Counted from the first letter of the stretch, positions 1 to 10,135 are shown. The stretch: 64,000 nt of DNA from Paraspadella gotoi (GCA_051294375.1 CM119271.1:4465910-4529909); one strand, 5' to 3'. Numbers and translations: made by a program. Notes: generated from the letters alone by a model not told the origin.

Positions 1-500
1 TCGCATATTTATTGCCTCAAGAGTCAAGTCGGACTAAAACGACTCATATCATACATCATATCATATTATATCATATCTCAAAAATAACAAAGACAACAAA
101 CCCGTTCCTCCAAAGCCACACCCTGCTCCCTTCTCTCCCTCTTCGATCAACCCACTTTCTCTCCTTCTCCCGCGACGTGATATTTTTGGACGTTTGCCTT
201 AGCGTCTCCCAGCTGATCCCATCCGATGCCATCCGACGCCATCTGCTCTGCCCAGTTTTACTTTCGTCTTCGTCACCTTTTCGACGCCGAGGCGTCAAAG
301 GTTTCACTTTCGTCTATATTCTCGTCTTATCCTATCTTGTTCTATCCAATTATCTATCCCGATCCTATTCCAATCGCGATTTTATATATCTTTATTTACT
401 GATTACTGATTTCATCTGAAATTAAATCTGATGATTCCATCTTTTTTATTAACAGATTCCATCTCATGATTTCTCTTTCCTTTATTTTCCTAAACCAACT
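1..500. other. No convincing gene; AT-rich with a GC-rich patch at 170-310
   Basis: The first 500 bases are mostly short pyrimidine-rich runs. A patch at about 170-310 has higher GC and is open on both strands (plus reading includes SRDVIFLDV; minus reading includes DGISWETLRQ). Neither has a clear acceptor and donor pair, so I do not call an exon. Confidence 0.3.
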
Positions 501-504
501 TTGA

Positions 505-870
505 AATGGACGCATTTTTTCATCCCTCTCCCTCTCTTCCTTTCCCCTTTCTTCCCTCTCCCATTCTCCCCTCTCTCCTTCTCCCACTCTTCCCTCTTCC
601 CTTTTCTCCTCTCGCTTTCTCCCTTCTCCCTTTTTCCCATCTCCCACTCTCCCCTTTTCCCATCTCCTCCTCTCTTTTCCCCCTCTCCTGTTCTTCCTCC
701 TCCCTTCTCCCCCTCTACCCTTCTCCCACTCTCCCCTTCTCTCCTCTCCCCTTTTCCCATCTTTCACTCTCCCCTTCTTTCTCTCCCCTTCTCCCCTTCT
801 CTCCCATTCTCCCTTTCTCCTATTCTCCCCCTCTCCCCTTCTCCATTCTCCCCCTCTCCCTTGCCCCTTC
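505..870. repeat. Polypyrimidine tract built on CTCCC(A/C)TTCT-type units
   Basis: About 365 bases are almost pure C/T on the plus strand, with irregular units such as ctcccattctccc and ctccccttctcc. Both strands give long spurious ORFs (F/L/S/P on plus, R/E/G/K on minus). There is no splice signal or start context, so these are repeat translations, not genes. Confidence 0.85.
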
Positions 871-915
871 ATGCCTCTCCCCTAAAAACTTTCAACTCCA
901 ACTTACATCACGCAA

Positions 916-940
916 CGGACCGACCGACCGACCGACCGCT
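916..940. repeat. (CCGA)n microsatellite
   Basis: Five to six tandem ccga units lie in the sequence ggaccgaccgaccgaccgac. A related ccgaccgaccga run occurs inside the element at 9134-9425. Confidence 0.9.
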
Positions 941-1250
941 GGTCAGGTCGAATCGACGTACGGATTCGTAATTAACTTTTCAGTCAGTCAGTCCTTCCAA
1001 CTATTCCGTTTCAATATAAACGTCTACACAAATGTTTAGCACATCTGCTTCCTTTTTTTTTTCTTTTTTTCTCATATTTTTAACGTTTTATCATTTTTTT
1101 TTTACAGCATTTCGCGGCGCTTTCTCTCCTTCATGCATTAATTCTTCTCGTTTCTCCGCGCCATCTCCCCCTTCCCTTCCTTTCCCCTCCCCTACTCCCC
1201 TCCCCCCTTCCCCCTCCCCTTCCCTCCCTCCTTCCACATCCCTTTCATCG

Positions 1251-1400
1251 ATGGAATTTCTCGGAAATTCGTGGCGCCGAACGATGGAACGAAAAAAAAA
1301 TTCGATGGAACCGGAAGTCGCGTGAGATTATTCGGCGTCACGCCGTCGGACGAAGACTCGCGGATTCCGTCGCTCATATTGGAAGATGTTCTGGATTTTG
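1251..1400 (+). CDS. Candidate first coding exon of an unidentified gene
   Basis: A start codon at 1251 (context catcgATGG) opens a reading that begins MEFLGNSWRRTMERKK and ends ...PSLILEDVLDF, followed at 1401 by a good donor gtatgt. As printed, the frame is broken by one extra t near 1323 and one extra c near 1343. The second copy of the same DNA at 1535-1650 lacks both extra bases and reads straight through (MEPEVAEIIRRHASDEDSR is shared). Removing the two bases gives 49 codons plus one base, a phase-1 exon. A tttttttacag acceptor just upstream, near 1107, could mark the 5' UTR exon edge. The peptide is charged, with no signal peptide, so cytosolic or nuclear is likely. I do not recognise the family. 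The two copies differ at the donor (gtatgt versus gtttgt), so one of them carries errors. Confidence 0.5.
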
Positions 1401-1534
1401 GTATGTGTTTGGGGTGCTTTGTTTGATTGTTTTGATTGCATTGATGCCGTTGTTAGGTTTTTTGTCCGTTTTTGCCTTTGGCTTTGTTTTCTTTCTATTA
1501 TCTCTCTCTNNNNNNNNNNNNNNNNNNNNNNNNN

Positions 1535-1745
1535 GGAACCGAAAAAAAAATTCGATGGAACCGGAAGTCGCGGAGATTATTCGGCGTCACGCGTCGGACG
1601 AAGACTCGCGGATTCCGTCGCCTCATTTGGAAGATGTTTGGATTTGGGTTTGTGTTTGGGTTGCTTTGTTTGATTGTTTGATTGCTTGATTGGTTGGTTG
1701 GTTTTTGTCCGTTTTTGGTTTGGTTTTGTTTTCTTTCTATTGTTT
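1535..1745 (+). repeat. Second copy of the exon and intron start from 1282-1500
   Basis: Sequence right of the 25-N gap (1510-1534) repeats the exon and its following T-rich intron (gctttgtttgattgttt, tttgttttctttctattg) from left of the gap, with small indels. Two contig ends that failed to merge would explain this better than a true 250 bp tandem duplication, but the sequence alone cannot decide. Confidence 0.75.
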
Positions 1746-2236
1746 TTTTTTTTTTTGGTCCATCGGTTTACTTATTTCGTCATTTCGTTCGGTTATTTCT
1801 TTTTCTAATTTCTATGTATGTCTTTTTTTTAGTTTACTCCCTAATTTTCTCTGTATTGTTTTAGTATTTCTTTTATTTCTTTTAGTAGTTACTTTCCAGA
1901 GTTCATTCTTTTCATAGATTATATTTAAAACATTCATTCACATCTTTCGCTTTCATCTCCCGTTCGATTCTCAGGATCGAATCGCAACTCGATTTTCCAA
2001 ACAGAATCCACTCAGTTTTCGACATAAAAAAAAATTTGAGCGCAGATTCTCTCTTTATATTTCTCCTTTTCGTTTTCCTTCTTTTATTTTCTTTTGTCTG
2101 GTTTTAGTTGTTTTCTTTTCTTTTCTTCTTTTTCTCTTCCTACTCCTCTCTTCTCACTCTTCTCCCCCTCCNNNNNNNNNNCTAACTCAGTTTTTTTTCC
2201 GCTTCTTTCGACTTTCGGTTTCATCGCCTTTCGATT
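1746..2236. other. T-rich non-coding sequence with a 10-N gap (2172-2181)
   Basis: T-rich, with tttt runs and ctctt motifs. I see no exon-like island, RNA gene or structured repeat. Confidence 0.5.
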
Positions 2237-2239
2237 TTT

Positions 2240-2310
2240 GAGGGGAAGGAGAGGCGCGCCCACTCGAGCGCCCTCCGATCTGCGGTTCAAATCCCGGTTT
2301 TCCAACCAGA
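2240..2310 (+). repeat. tRNA-derived SINE head
   Basis: Positions 2284-2294 read ggttcaaatcc, matching the RNA polymerase III B box (GGTTCGANTCC) with one change. About 45 bases upstream, gaggcgcgcccactcgagcg is compatible with a degenerate tRNA D-arm and A-box region. A GC-rich tRNA-like block inside AT-rich sequence is typical of SINEs. The acceptor stem is not intact, so it is not a functional tRNA gene. The tail may run into the AT-rich sequence after 2320. Confidence 0.5.
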
Positions 2311-2574
2311 TCCGAATGAAGACTTATGCTCCTATTTAATTTACATTCGCATTTATATTCTCTATGTTGTAGTAACATTGCTTCGGTCTGTTGATGTCTC
2401 TCTTCTCTTCAGTCGGGATAACCCTTACTACAAAGGTGAGCAAATCTCATCACCACCCCAGTCAGAAAAGTGATAGAATCAAACCCCACAGTTTCCACAA
2501 CCTTCACTTCTACAATGTTCCTCGATAAAATTGGTCCCGATCAACGTGTCTGTAAAAGTGATCTGTCTCTAAAA

Positions 2575-2742
2575 GGAAGCCGGGTGCTCTGGGAGAGAGT
2601 CTTGATTGAAAGCTTTCAGAGACCTGCGATGTTATGAGAGAGAGTGAGGCTTGAACCGACCATAGCAAAGTCAGGAGGAAAGATATAGCTTATTTATTAA
2701 ATGAATAGATAATTTTTATATTGGTTGTACCAATTTCATAAG
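2575..2742 (+). repeat. Dispersed repeat copy ending tatattggttgtaccaatttcata
   Basis: This stretch matches, in opposite orientation, 9658-9840: shared landmarks are cttgattgaaagctttcaga, agcttatttattaaatgaat and the terminal tattggttgtaccaattt. A third terminal copy abuts the gap at 30020-30056. It has no coding potential. It is probably a non-autonomous transposon or SINE tail family. Confidence 0.65.
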
Positions 2743-3065
2743 GACTAATCCAAGCAACCTCACTATCTTCCCTCGTCTACCGCACCATATGCAAATAAAG
2801 TAACTAATCTGACTTACCCATTCCCCACCGCACGTAAAATGCAAATCCTACCTACCGAAATATCAGCCACCGAAACTACCTTCTTTCACCACACGACAGG
2901 ATTCAAGAGCCACCTTCTAAACTTTCTTCCACCGCTCAGTCGGCAAATCCACAAAATGACGATTCAAAACTTACCCATCCCCCTCGCTCCTCCCCCCAAC
3001 CGACTCCCACCTTCCTTCCGCCGACCACTCGACGCGTCCATAAAGTAGGAACCATCTATCTCGAT

Positions 3066-3108
3066 GTTCGCTGCAGCCGACGCCGCAGCCGACGCCGCAG
3101 CCAACGCG
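3066..3108. repeat. 12 bp tandem repeat gcagccgacgcc, about three copies
   Basis: Three GC-rich units encode Ala/Asp or Ala/Ser-type repeats depending on frame. It sits at the edge of a GC-rich patch (3000-3110), but no splice borders could be assigned. Confidence 0.8.
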
Positions 3109-3339
3109 GACTCGTCATTACGACAATGTTCCTTTTTCTTTTTATCTCTTCGCCGCAAAAAAGGACACAGGAAAAAAAAGGGAAAAAGGAAAAGGGAATA
3201 AAAAAAAAAGGAAGATGGAGGAGAAAGAAGTGGGAAAAAGAGGCTGGAAATGGCCACTGGGGGGTCGAGGCAATCTTCATCACCTTTTGGTCGGGAGAGG
3301 AAGGAGGGAAAGGGGGGTAAGGAAAATAAAGAAAGAAAG

Positions 3340-3360
3340 AGTGAGAGAAAGAAAAAAGGA

Positions 3361-3416
<56 letters not shown>

Positions 3417-3421
3417 AAAAG

Positions 3422-3468
<47 letters not shown>

Positions 3469-3505
3469 GAGAACGAACGAACGAACGAACGAACGAACGA
3501 CAGAA
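3340..3505. repeat. (GAAA)n then (CGAA)n microsatellites
   Basis: About 115 bases of near-perfect gaaa repeat (3357-3471) pass directly into seven gaac/cgaa units (3472-3501). Purine-rich sequence continues to about 3870. The long F/L/S ORF on the minus strand is a translation of this repeat. Confidence 0.95.
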
Positions 3506-3873
3506 AGAAAGCAAGATAGAAACGGAGGCAAAGAAAAAATTCGGATCATATTTTCGGCGATAATCAAATTCGAGCTCGAGACGATGATGAAGGGAGGAAT
3601 GGGAGGAAGAAGAGAAAGGAAAGGGAGGAAAAGAAAAGAGAGGGAAAGTGAGGTAAGAGAGTGAAGAGAGAGGAAAGGGAGGAAAAGAAAGGTTAAGGAG
3701 AGAGAGAGGTAAAAAGAGGCACTGGAAGAAAAATTGGAGAGAAAGGGAGGTAAAGGAGGAAAAAAAGGGAGAGGAAGAAGGAAAAGAAAATAAGTAAAAA
3801 ATGAAAAGAAAAGTGGGAAAAAAGAAAGAAAAAGAGAAGAAATTGGGCATAAAGAAAAGAGTTGGAAGACACA

Positions 3874-3976
3874 GTTTTGACTCGTGGTCGAAGGAGAGGG
3901 GGGGTTGCGTTTCGCGCCCGCTAGGGGCGTACATCTCGCAATATCGCTCGTCGATCTGAATTTCGTCTTGATTCAT
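3874..3976 (-). CDS. Possible cytoplasmic-tail exon (5' edge in a gap)
   Basis: Reading leftwards from the gap edge, the minus strand is open through NQDEIQIDERYCEMYAPSG and on to SFDHESKL before it enters purine-repeat translation. The peptide is hydrophilic, acidic and contains two tyrosines (YCEMY), as in cytoplasmic tails of receptors. It lies downstream, on the same strand, of the transmembrane exon 5734-5541, which is where a tail exon is expected. The acceptor would lie in the gap 3977-4001 or beyond, and I could not place a donor or stop with confidence. Alternative: fortuitous open frame in a GC-rich patch. Confidence 0.3.
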
Positions 3977-4046
3977 NNNNNNNNNNNNNNNNNNNNNNNN
4001 NCTAATAAATAGCAGCTATCCGCGCGCGCGCCGTTCGACCCGGATT

Positions 4047-4280
4047 TTGGAACAGATCAGCGCCCCTACTGCGGTTGGTTTTAACCCTCACCGACCACAA
4101 GCCGCGCTTCATCCCTTCCCCTATCCCGGTCCCCTACTGTCCATCACTCCTTCCTACCCCACCGAGCGCGAGCTCATGCCGGCCAACCATAAGACCCAGC
4201 TCAAGGGCCAAGGGGTCTTGAAAGAAAGGGGGGGAGATTCAAGGGGGCGTGGTCGTCCGAAAGTTAATTTCCGTAATTAA
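4047..4280 (+). CDS. Doubtful GC-rich ORF, 77 codons
   Basis: A GC-rich island (about 4030-4270) carries a complete plus-strand ORF with a proline-rich first half (PFPYPGPLLSITPSYPTE) and a basic end containing RGRGRPK, which resembles the RGRP core of an AT-hook. No acceptor or donor brackets it and no start context stands out. It may be an exon whose borders I cannot see, or non-coding. The AT-hook likeness rests on seven residues only. Confidence 0.2.
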   Translation: MEQISAPTAVGFNPHRPQAALHPFPYPGPLLSITPSYPTERELMPANHKTQLKGQGVLKERGGDSRGRGRPKVNFRN

Positions 4281-4699
4281 ATCTCCATTTCTCACAGCTC
4301 TCTACGTCTCTCTCTCTCTCCTCTTCCACTCATCATCGATATGAAATCAATCAGTGAATCCTCGCAAGGTCTCGTTCTTCCCGCCTCTATCTCCCATCTA
4401 CGCTTTCTTCACATCAAGTACTTCCTCTCAACAAGTCTCCGTTCTTCTATTTCACGTCGATTGATCACGGCACAAGTACCCTGGCCTTACCTAATCAATG
4501 ATTGGCCATAACAGTATTCATCATATCCAGAATGGTTCAAATTGTCTATTCCACTGAAAAGCACCCCACTCCTTCCCCTCCTCTCTTACAGTATTTCTCA
4601 GTCATACTATTCTTCTTCGGGGAATCTTATTGTATTACTCCGGGCACTAATGCATCAAAATACATCTCATGGAAACGCGATTTATGAAATGTATTGGTA

Positions 4700-5400
4700 C
4701 ATCTCTCTCTCTCCCCCGGGCGGGATACTGAATTTATTAACTGTCTCCGTGAGAAAAGTAGGAATTTAATTTGTCAAAAGAGATAAATAATAATCGTAAT
4801 CTAAGAACTAATAAAAATAAAAAAACTAAAATCAGAATTTTCCAAAATTTGACAAAAAATTAATCGGACGGATTTTTGTCGGCAATAGAATTTTCTAGTC
4901 ATTTCAAGTCATTTTAAGAATTTTTCAAATAAAAAAGTTAATGAAATGCCGAAAACCTTTTAAATTTTGCGTAGTTTGTTAAATATTCTTTCTCTCATCA
5001 TACGACCGTTTCTTTCGTCTAAAAGTCCTTGTAAAAAAGATTCTCGGAACCTCAAAAAATATATTTTCTATTTTACGTTCGTAAAATCAAAAGTTTGCGG
5101 CGTCGCCCGTCCAAAGGATTCAACACGAGTTGTCTGGAAAAACGTAAGATGTTCGAGTTTCAATATTTTTATTTATACAATATTATTACAGTCATGCGTT
5201 CCAAAAATCACTTAGAAATCCAGTTTCTTCCAGGCGAACGAGTTTTTACTTTGATATAAAACGAGACTAATCGGCGGAGGTAAAAATATCGACCACAAAG
5301 ATATTAACCCAGATACTGAAAACACTCCAAGCGAGACAACCTATTTCTCAATTTCAAAACCCGAAAGGAAAGCGGGACGAACACGACTCGGAACAAGAAC
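4700..5400. other. AT-rich, no confident gene
   Basis: A/T-rich unique sequence. The only exon-like item is at 5092-5142 on the plus strand (aaaag acceptor, gtaaga donor; peptide CGVARPKDSTRVVWKN), which resembles the B-C strand stretch of an Ig domain but has a poor polypyrimidine tract. Confidence 0.4.
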
Positions 5401-5404
5401 GATT

Positions 5405-5515
5405 CCACGATTATCTTCTCTTCTTTTCTCTTCTCTTCTCTTCTCTTCTCTTCTCCTCCCTTCTCTTCTCTTCTCCTCCCTTCTCTTCTCTTCTCTTCTC
5501 TTCTCTTCTCTCTTA
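5405..5515. repeat. (TTCTC)n pentanucleotide array
   Basis: Roughly twenty ttctc units, interrupted twice by ctccc. The array lies in the intron immediately downstream of the transmembrane exon. The same unit in reverse (gagaa) recurs at 63388-63425. Confidence 0.95.
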
Positions 5516-5540
5516 CCCAAACCCGATTTTCCTAACTCAC

Positions 5541-5734
5541 CTCGTCGGTGCTGAAGGCGGGGTAAGGCGGGCCGGCGCCGGCGTCAGAGTCTCGGCGTCG
5601 ACAGGCGAGCGGGAGGACGCCGCGTTTGTAGAGCGCCGTAGCGACGACGGCGACGACGAGAACGACGATGACCGGAAACGCGACGAGAAGAAGGACGCCG
5701 GTGTAGGCGCCGAAAATGGCGTCGCCGCCGTGCT
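5541..5734 (-). CDS. Transmembrane exon of an immunoglobulin-superfamily-like receptor
   Basis: The exon is bracketed on the minus strand by a cccccttcag acceptor (AG just above 5734) and a gtgagt donor (5540-5535). It is 194 bp: two bases, then 64 codons, so a phase-1 intron precedes it and a phase-0 intron follows. The reading starts EHGGDAIFGAYTG, then a clear 20-plus-residue membrane segment (VLLLVAFPVIVVLVVAVVAT), then a basic stop-transfer region (LYKRGVLPLACRRRD) and a hydrophilic end (PPYPAFSTDE). This is the usual layout of a type I single-pass receptor: short stalk, TM helix, positive inside. GC content is near 70%, far above its surroundings. Being on the same strand and downstream of the Ig exons at 62-28 kb, it is likely to be the same gene, but at least one connecting exon is missing. 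Confidence 0.7.
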
Positions 5735-5741
5735 CTGAAGG

Positions 5742-5925
5742 GGGGAATCAATCAATCAATCAGTTAATCGAGGATATCAATCAGTGATAAAGTTAATAAC
5801 TTTTAAGTAATAATTCAATACAATACAAATACATAAAATCTAATACAACATAATTTAATAAGCCATAAATAAAACATCAATCAATCAATCATTCAGAGCC
5901 ATTTTTCAATCAATCAATCAAATAA
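5742..5925. repeat. Scattered (AATC)n runs
   Basis: Short atcaatcaatc tracts at 5747-5765 and 5876-5925 in AT-rich intron-like sequence. The rest of 5925-6237 is AT-rich with no gene seen. Confidence 0.8.
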
Positions 5926-6509
5926 TCAAAATCAATCTGTTATTAAACCCGCTTTAGTGATTGCATCCATTCCCACAATTATTTCTTTGCCTTTCTTTGA
6001 ATTTCTTTTTCAGAAAAAGTCAATGAATATAATCAAGTAATCTATTCTTTCGAATTCGATAATAATTTAATCATCAATAAAAAAAAATCACTCAATCATC
6101 CAAAAGCTCAATCGAAAATCTGAAGCACTGAAGGCAGTAGAGACCAATTCAGCAATTTTGTGAATGAAAGGGGCAGAGAGAAAAAAAGTTTCCCGAGAAA
6201 ACGCGCGCAGTTGGCAGGAAGAAAAGTCATGAATCATNNNNNNNNNNNNNNNNNNNNNNNNNNNNNNNNNNNNNNNNNNNNNNNNNNNNNNNNNNNNNNN
6301 NNNNNNNNNNNNNNNNNNNNNNNNNNNNNNNNNNNNNNNNNNNNNNNNNNNNNNNNNNNNNNNNNNNNNNNNNNNNNNNNNNNNNNNNNNNNNNNNNNNN
6401 NNNNNNNNNNNNNNNNNNNNNNNNNNNNNNNNNNNNNNNNNNNNNNNNNNNNNNNNNNNNNNNNAGTGCGGAGTGAGAGAGAGTAAAAAAAACCAGGTGT
6501 TATAATGGG

Positions 6510-6821
6510 ATAAGTTAAACCGAGAGAAGAGAGAGAGGGAGAGAGGGAGGAGGGAGAAATGGAGGAGGACGAGAAGTTTTGAAAAATAAGATTTTGGCTC
6601 TGGAGTCGGAATGAGGGACGAGAGATCAAGAATCACGCCGCTTCGTTCTTAGAGAGAGAGAGAGGAGACGAGAGAAGAAGAGGATAGGGAGGAGAGAAGG
6701 AGGAGACGGTTTGGTCTAATAGGGAGGCGACGATGGCTCAGTGATTATGTTTGATATTTATGAAGCAGAAACAGAGACGTGAACACAGATGTTGCTGATT
6801 CCAAATGGCTGATGGTGGGTT

Positions 6822-6853
<32 letters not shown>

Positions 6854-6863
6854 CGAGAGAGAG

Positions 6864-6895
<32 letters not shown>

Positions 6896-7035
6896 CAAAA
6901 AAGAGAGGTAGATAGGATAAGCACAAGAAGGTAAAATTTTGAGAGTTTGTAAAATTAAATAGAGAGGGAAAAGAGAGGAGAGAGAGAGGGAGAGTGAAGA
7001 GACGAGAGAGAGGAGAGAGAGGAGAGAGAGAGAGA
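6510..7035. repeat. Purine-rich (GA)n arrays
   Basis: Interrupted gagaga/gagagga arrays, densest at 6640-6690, 6821-6895 and 6960-7035. ORFs here are R/E or S/L repeats and are not genes. Confidence 0.9.
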
Positions 7036-7660
7036 GCCGGGAGGAGGTTGGGATAAAGACGGGAGCAAATTGACTTGAAAAGTGTTAAACCGTTTCTCAA
7101 ACTCGACGCCCGGTTTGTTTTTTTTTTCTCTTCTTTTATTTTGAAAAGATGAAATTCGGTGAAAAGAGAAAAACGGAGAATTAAGGGAAAAAGATTTTTC
7201 TGGAAGGAAAAAAATTAATCAGGTTTAGGCCAAAGTTGTGAAACATTTATATTAAGAGGGCCAAATTTTTGAAAGCCGCTCAGGATTCTGATTAGGTTAG
7301 AGTTTTTGAGGATTGTGATAGTTTAAACCATTTGAGTTGAAGAGAATTGATTTTATCAACAATAAAGAATCGACTAAAAAATTAGCCATGAAAACCACAA
7401 CAAAGTTACAAGGACAACAGGCAAAGGAGAGACAAGTCATTTTTAATGTAACTAAACATAAATTAAATTTCTATTCAGCGAATCAATCTTATACTAGACA
7501 GCGGAAGCAAACGCTCTATACATACACAAACAAAAGATCAAGATAATTAAAAAAACGACGACGACGATCGTGATACGACTGGTAAAGATTTTTCTCTGTC
7601 GATTTTTTTCTATTCTTTATTCTATCGTTTCGTTTTCTCTTCGAAAAGGAAAATTCCATT
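7036..7660. other. AT-rich, no gene seen
   Basis: Unique A/T-rich sequence without exon-like islands, RNA genes or recognisable repeats. Confidence 0.5.
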
Positions 7661-7661
7661 A

Positions 7662-7828
7662 GCTTCTCTCTCTCTCTCTATCTCTTTCTTTCTTTCTCTC
7701 CCTGTCTCTCGCTCCTTCGTCTTTCCCGTAGAAATCGCTCATGCATGAAATTCAACACGAAAACCTTTTCTCACTGATGCCAGATAAAATAGCTAAACGC
7801 GTCTCGAATGTTTGGCTAACAGTCTGCC

Positions 7829-7902
<74 letters not shown>

Positions 7903-7905
7903 CTC
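7662..7905. repeat. (CT)n arrays
   Basis: ctctct tracts at 7664-7710 and 7830-7903. The intervening sequence codes for nothing recognisable. Confidence 0.9.
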
Positions 7906-7959
7906 TCATTTTCGAAAAGGAGGGGAAAATTTTCGCTAATCTTCTCTAAAAATTCCAAC

Positions 7960-8490
7960 TAAAAACAAAAGATTCTTTTTTTTTCTTTTTAATTTCTTTT
8001 TCTTCCGCCAGGCGTCGTTCGATGCAGATTCCAAATCTTCCATCTTCTCCCGCCGAGATTTTGCGATTCATTTATCAAGCATCTAACGCCGTTTGCTTCC
8101 CAGGCGCCCCCAAGCTTTGCATAAAGAAAAGCTGCTTAAAGATTCTGCAGATTTTGTTTCAGATTTTGTTGCATAATTTGACGTAACTTAGCTTTGAAAT
8201 ATCATGTTTATGTATTTCAGTATTAATATCTGAATACTTTTCGGTTAGTATGAATTTTAAAAACAGTTTGTGAATGCTTTTTTACAAGTGTCACTAACGA
8301 TTTCCTAATTTACTACTACTTAGCATAGTAATATGATTTATCTAAAGCTCTATGCAAATATTTTTCTTTCATTTTAGCTTCTTCTTTTTTTCAGATTCAA
8401 ATTCCTAGTTTTAGTTTATCTGACATTTCGTCATCACAGGGCAATTTGAAACCCGCCGCTAAAAATTATACCAATCAAAGTAAGCCTTTG
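7960..8490. other. AT-rich, no gene seen
   Basis: T-rich sequence with a modest GC rise at 8000-8120 (caggcgcccccaagctttgc) that has no matching splice borders. Confidence 0.45.
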
Positions 8491-8492
8491 AT

Positions 8493-8565
8493 AGAGACAG
8501 AGAGAGACAGAGACAGAGAGAGACAGAGAGAGAAAGAGAGAGACAGAGAGAGAAAGAGAGAGGGA
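8493..8565. repeat. (AGAGAC)n array
   Basis: Tandem agagacagaga units, degrading to agagaaagagag. Confidence 0.9.
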
Positions 8566-9133
8566 ATCCCAGAGAAACAGAAAAGAGCACAAGCAACCCT
8601 TAGCTCAAACAATAACAAGCCGATTGTCAACAACCCCATTGTTCGATTCATAAACCCTCAACAACCAATAAAAATTCCAGGAAGGAACATTTGTTGACGT
8701 TTTTCCCCTTTTTCCGAGTTTTATATTAGTTTTCTTTCTCCCTCTTTGTTTTTATATCCTCCAGTTTTTTTTTATGGGTTTTTTTTTTTTGGTTTTTTTT
8801 TCTGCGCCTCGAGTTGAGTTAAGTCTTGAAAGAGAAAAAAAAAAGAAGTAAATATTATTTTTCGCCACATTGACGGGAATGCGACTGAAGGAGAGACCGG
8901 GCTGCGATTCTGTGATTCTGTGATTCTGTCCTTTGGAAACAGGAAAAGAGTTTTCTTTTTTGTGAGTTAGGGGGCGCAGTGGGTGGGTAGTGGAAAGTGG
9001 GGCAGGGAGGGGGAAAAGTAAGGGAAAAACAGAATGAAAAAGGAAACAAGAAGGATGGTAAGACGGAGAGAGAGAAAGAGTGAGAGCGAGTTGGAGAAAG
9101 GAAGAAAGAAACAAGATCGGTCCATCCAATGTG

Positions 9134-9425
9134 TTGCGCCACAGTGACTACACAAGTATGAAAGACATGCACTATTTTAGCCCGTGTATTTATGACACGT
9201 ACTGCATCGGAATTCTGTCTTTTATTCTTTATAGTTTTAGGATATCCTGAACGCTGCGCTAGAGTTACTTAGATTTGAGGTTTTTTCCTGTCTTAACAAA
9301 TTAGCATCCAACTATAGGCGAGTTATGAGCAATTTTTACATAAGTAGGACAGACCGACAGACAGACATACATACCAACCGACCGACCGACCGAAAAGTGA
9401 CTCATAGAGTTGCGGCGCAACTAAA
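9134..9425. mobile_element. Short inverted-repeat transposon (MITE-like), ~290 bp
   Basis: The left end reads ttgcgccacagtgact. The right end, reverse complemented, reads ttttagttgcgccgcaac and then tctatgagtcact, so the ends form an imperfect terminal inverted repeat. The inside contains gaca/ccga short repeats (9350-9391) and no ORF. A related end is found at 39522-39651 (shared cgtgtcataaatacac and gtcactg(c/t)ggcgcaa), and the ttttagttgcgccgc end recurs at 38694. A family with copies at three places and inverted ends indicates a non-autonomous DNA transposon. No target-site duplication could be fixed. Confidence 0.55.
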
Positions 9426-9654
9426 AATCGTCTATACCAATAAATTTAATATAAATGTTAATATTAGTCTAAATAAAAATTGAAATTGCTCAAATGCTGA
9501 AGAAAAAAAAATTGTGCGAAGGTCAGAGAAATAAAACGAATTCGGGGAAAAAGTGAAAAAAGATGTCAAAGAAAAAGAGGGAAGAGTAATCGGGGTAAGG
9601 GCGAGGAAGAAGAGGAAAGTAAGTAACGATATTTTTAGGAAAAGATAATTAAAA

Positions 9655-9866
9655 AAGATATATGAATTTGGTACAACCAATATATAAATTATCCATTCAT
9701 TTAATAAATAAGCTATCTAGCCCCTGAATTTGGACAGGCTTTGGTGGTTTAAGGCATCCATCACTCTTACAAGATAATGGCATAGTAGGTCCCTGAAGCT
9801 TTCAATCAGGACCCAGCATCAAAATACTAGGAGCAGAATTTTATGAAATTGTTACAACCAATATAT
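9655..9866 (-). repeat. Dispersed repeat, reverse copy with doubled terminal motif
   Basis: This is the reverse-strand relative of 2575-2742. The terminal motif appears twice in the same orientation, at 9658-9685 (tttggtacaaccaatatata) and at 9838-9866 (aattgttacaaccaatatat), enclosing about 180 bp. That suggests a tandem monomer of about 180 bp, or a nested insertion. Confidence 0.6.
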
Positions 9867-9954
9867 GAGTATGAAGAAAAGGAAGGGTTCACGTTGAGTA
9901 AGAGAAAGAAAGAAGAATGAAAATTAACTAGAAGAAATTAAGGCTATCTGTTTA

Positions 9955-10135
9955 ATATTTTTAACCTTAATATTTAACTTTAATCTATTACTAAACTCAT
10001 AAGCTTATTCCTTACCTTAATCCCTAACCCTTAATCCCTAATCTTTAACCTTAAATCCTAATCCCTAACCTTAAACCCTAATACCTAACCCAATGACTAA
10101 CCTAATTTTTAACCATAATCTCTAACCTAAAAACT
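9955..10135. repeat. Degenerate (CCTAA/CCTTAA)n tract
   Basis: The stretch contains many variants of ccctaa, taaccttaa and aatccctaa without a fixed period. It resembles decayed interstitial telomere sequence. The segment ttttaaccttaatatttaa also occurs at 40527, so at least part of it is a dispersed repeat. Confidence 0.55.

Noticed and set aside
396-1040. Long overlapping ORFs of 92-177 codons on both strands
   Set aside because: They are translations of a C/T tract (F/L/S/P or R/E/G/K only), with no start context or splice signals.
2240-2310. Functional tRNA gene
   Set aside because: A good B box but no closing acceptor stem and no clean A box; a SINE head fits better.
3056-3870. Large minus-strand ORF rich in F, L and S
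   Set aside because: It reads through (GAAA)n and (CGAA)n arrays. Only the first ~34 codons, near 3976, look non-repetitive and are listed separately.
4200-4265. RGRGRPK as an AT-hook gene
   Set aside because: Seven residues in a GC-rich patch with no splice borders; too little to name a function.
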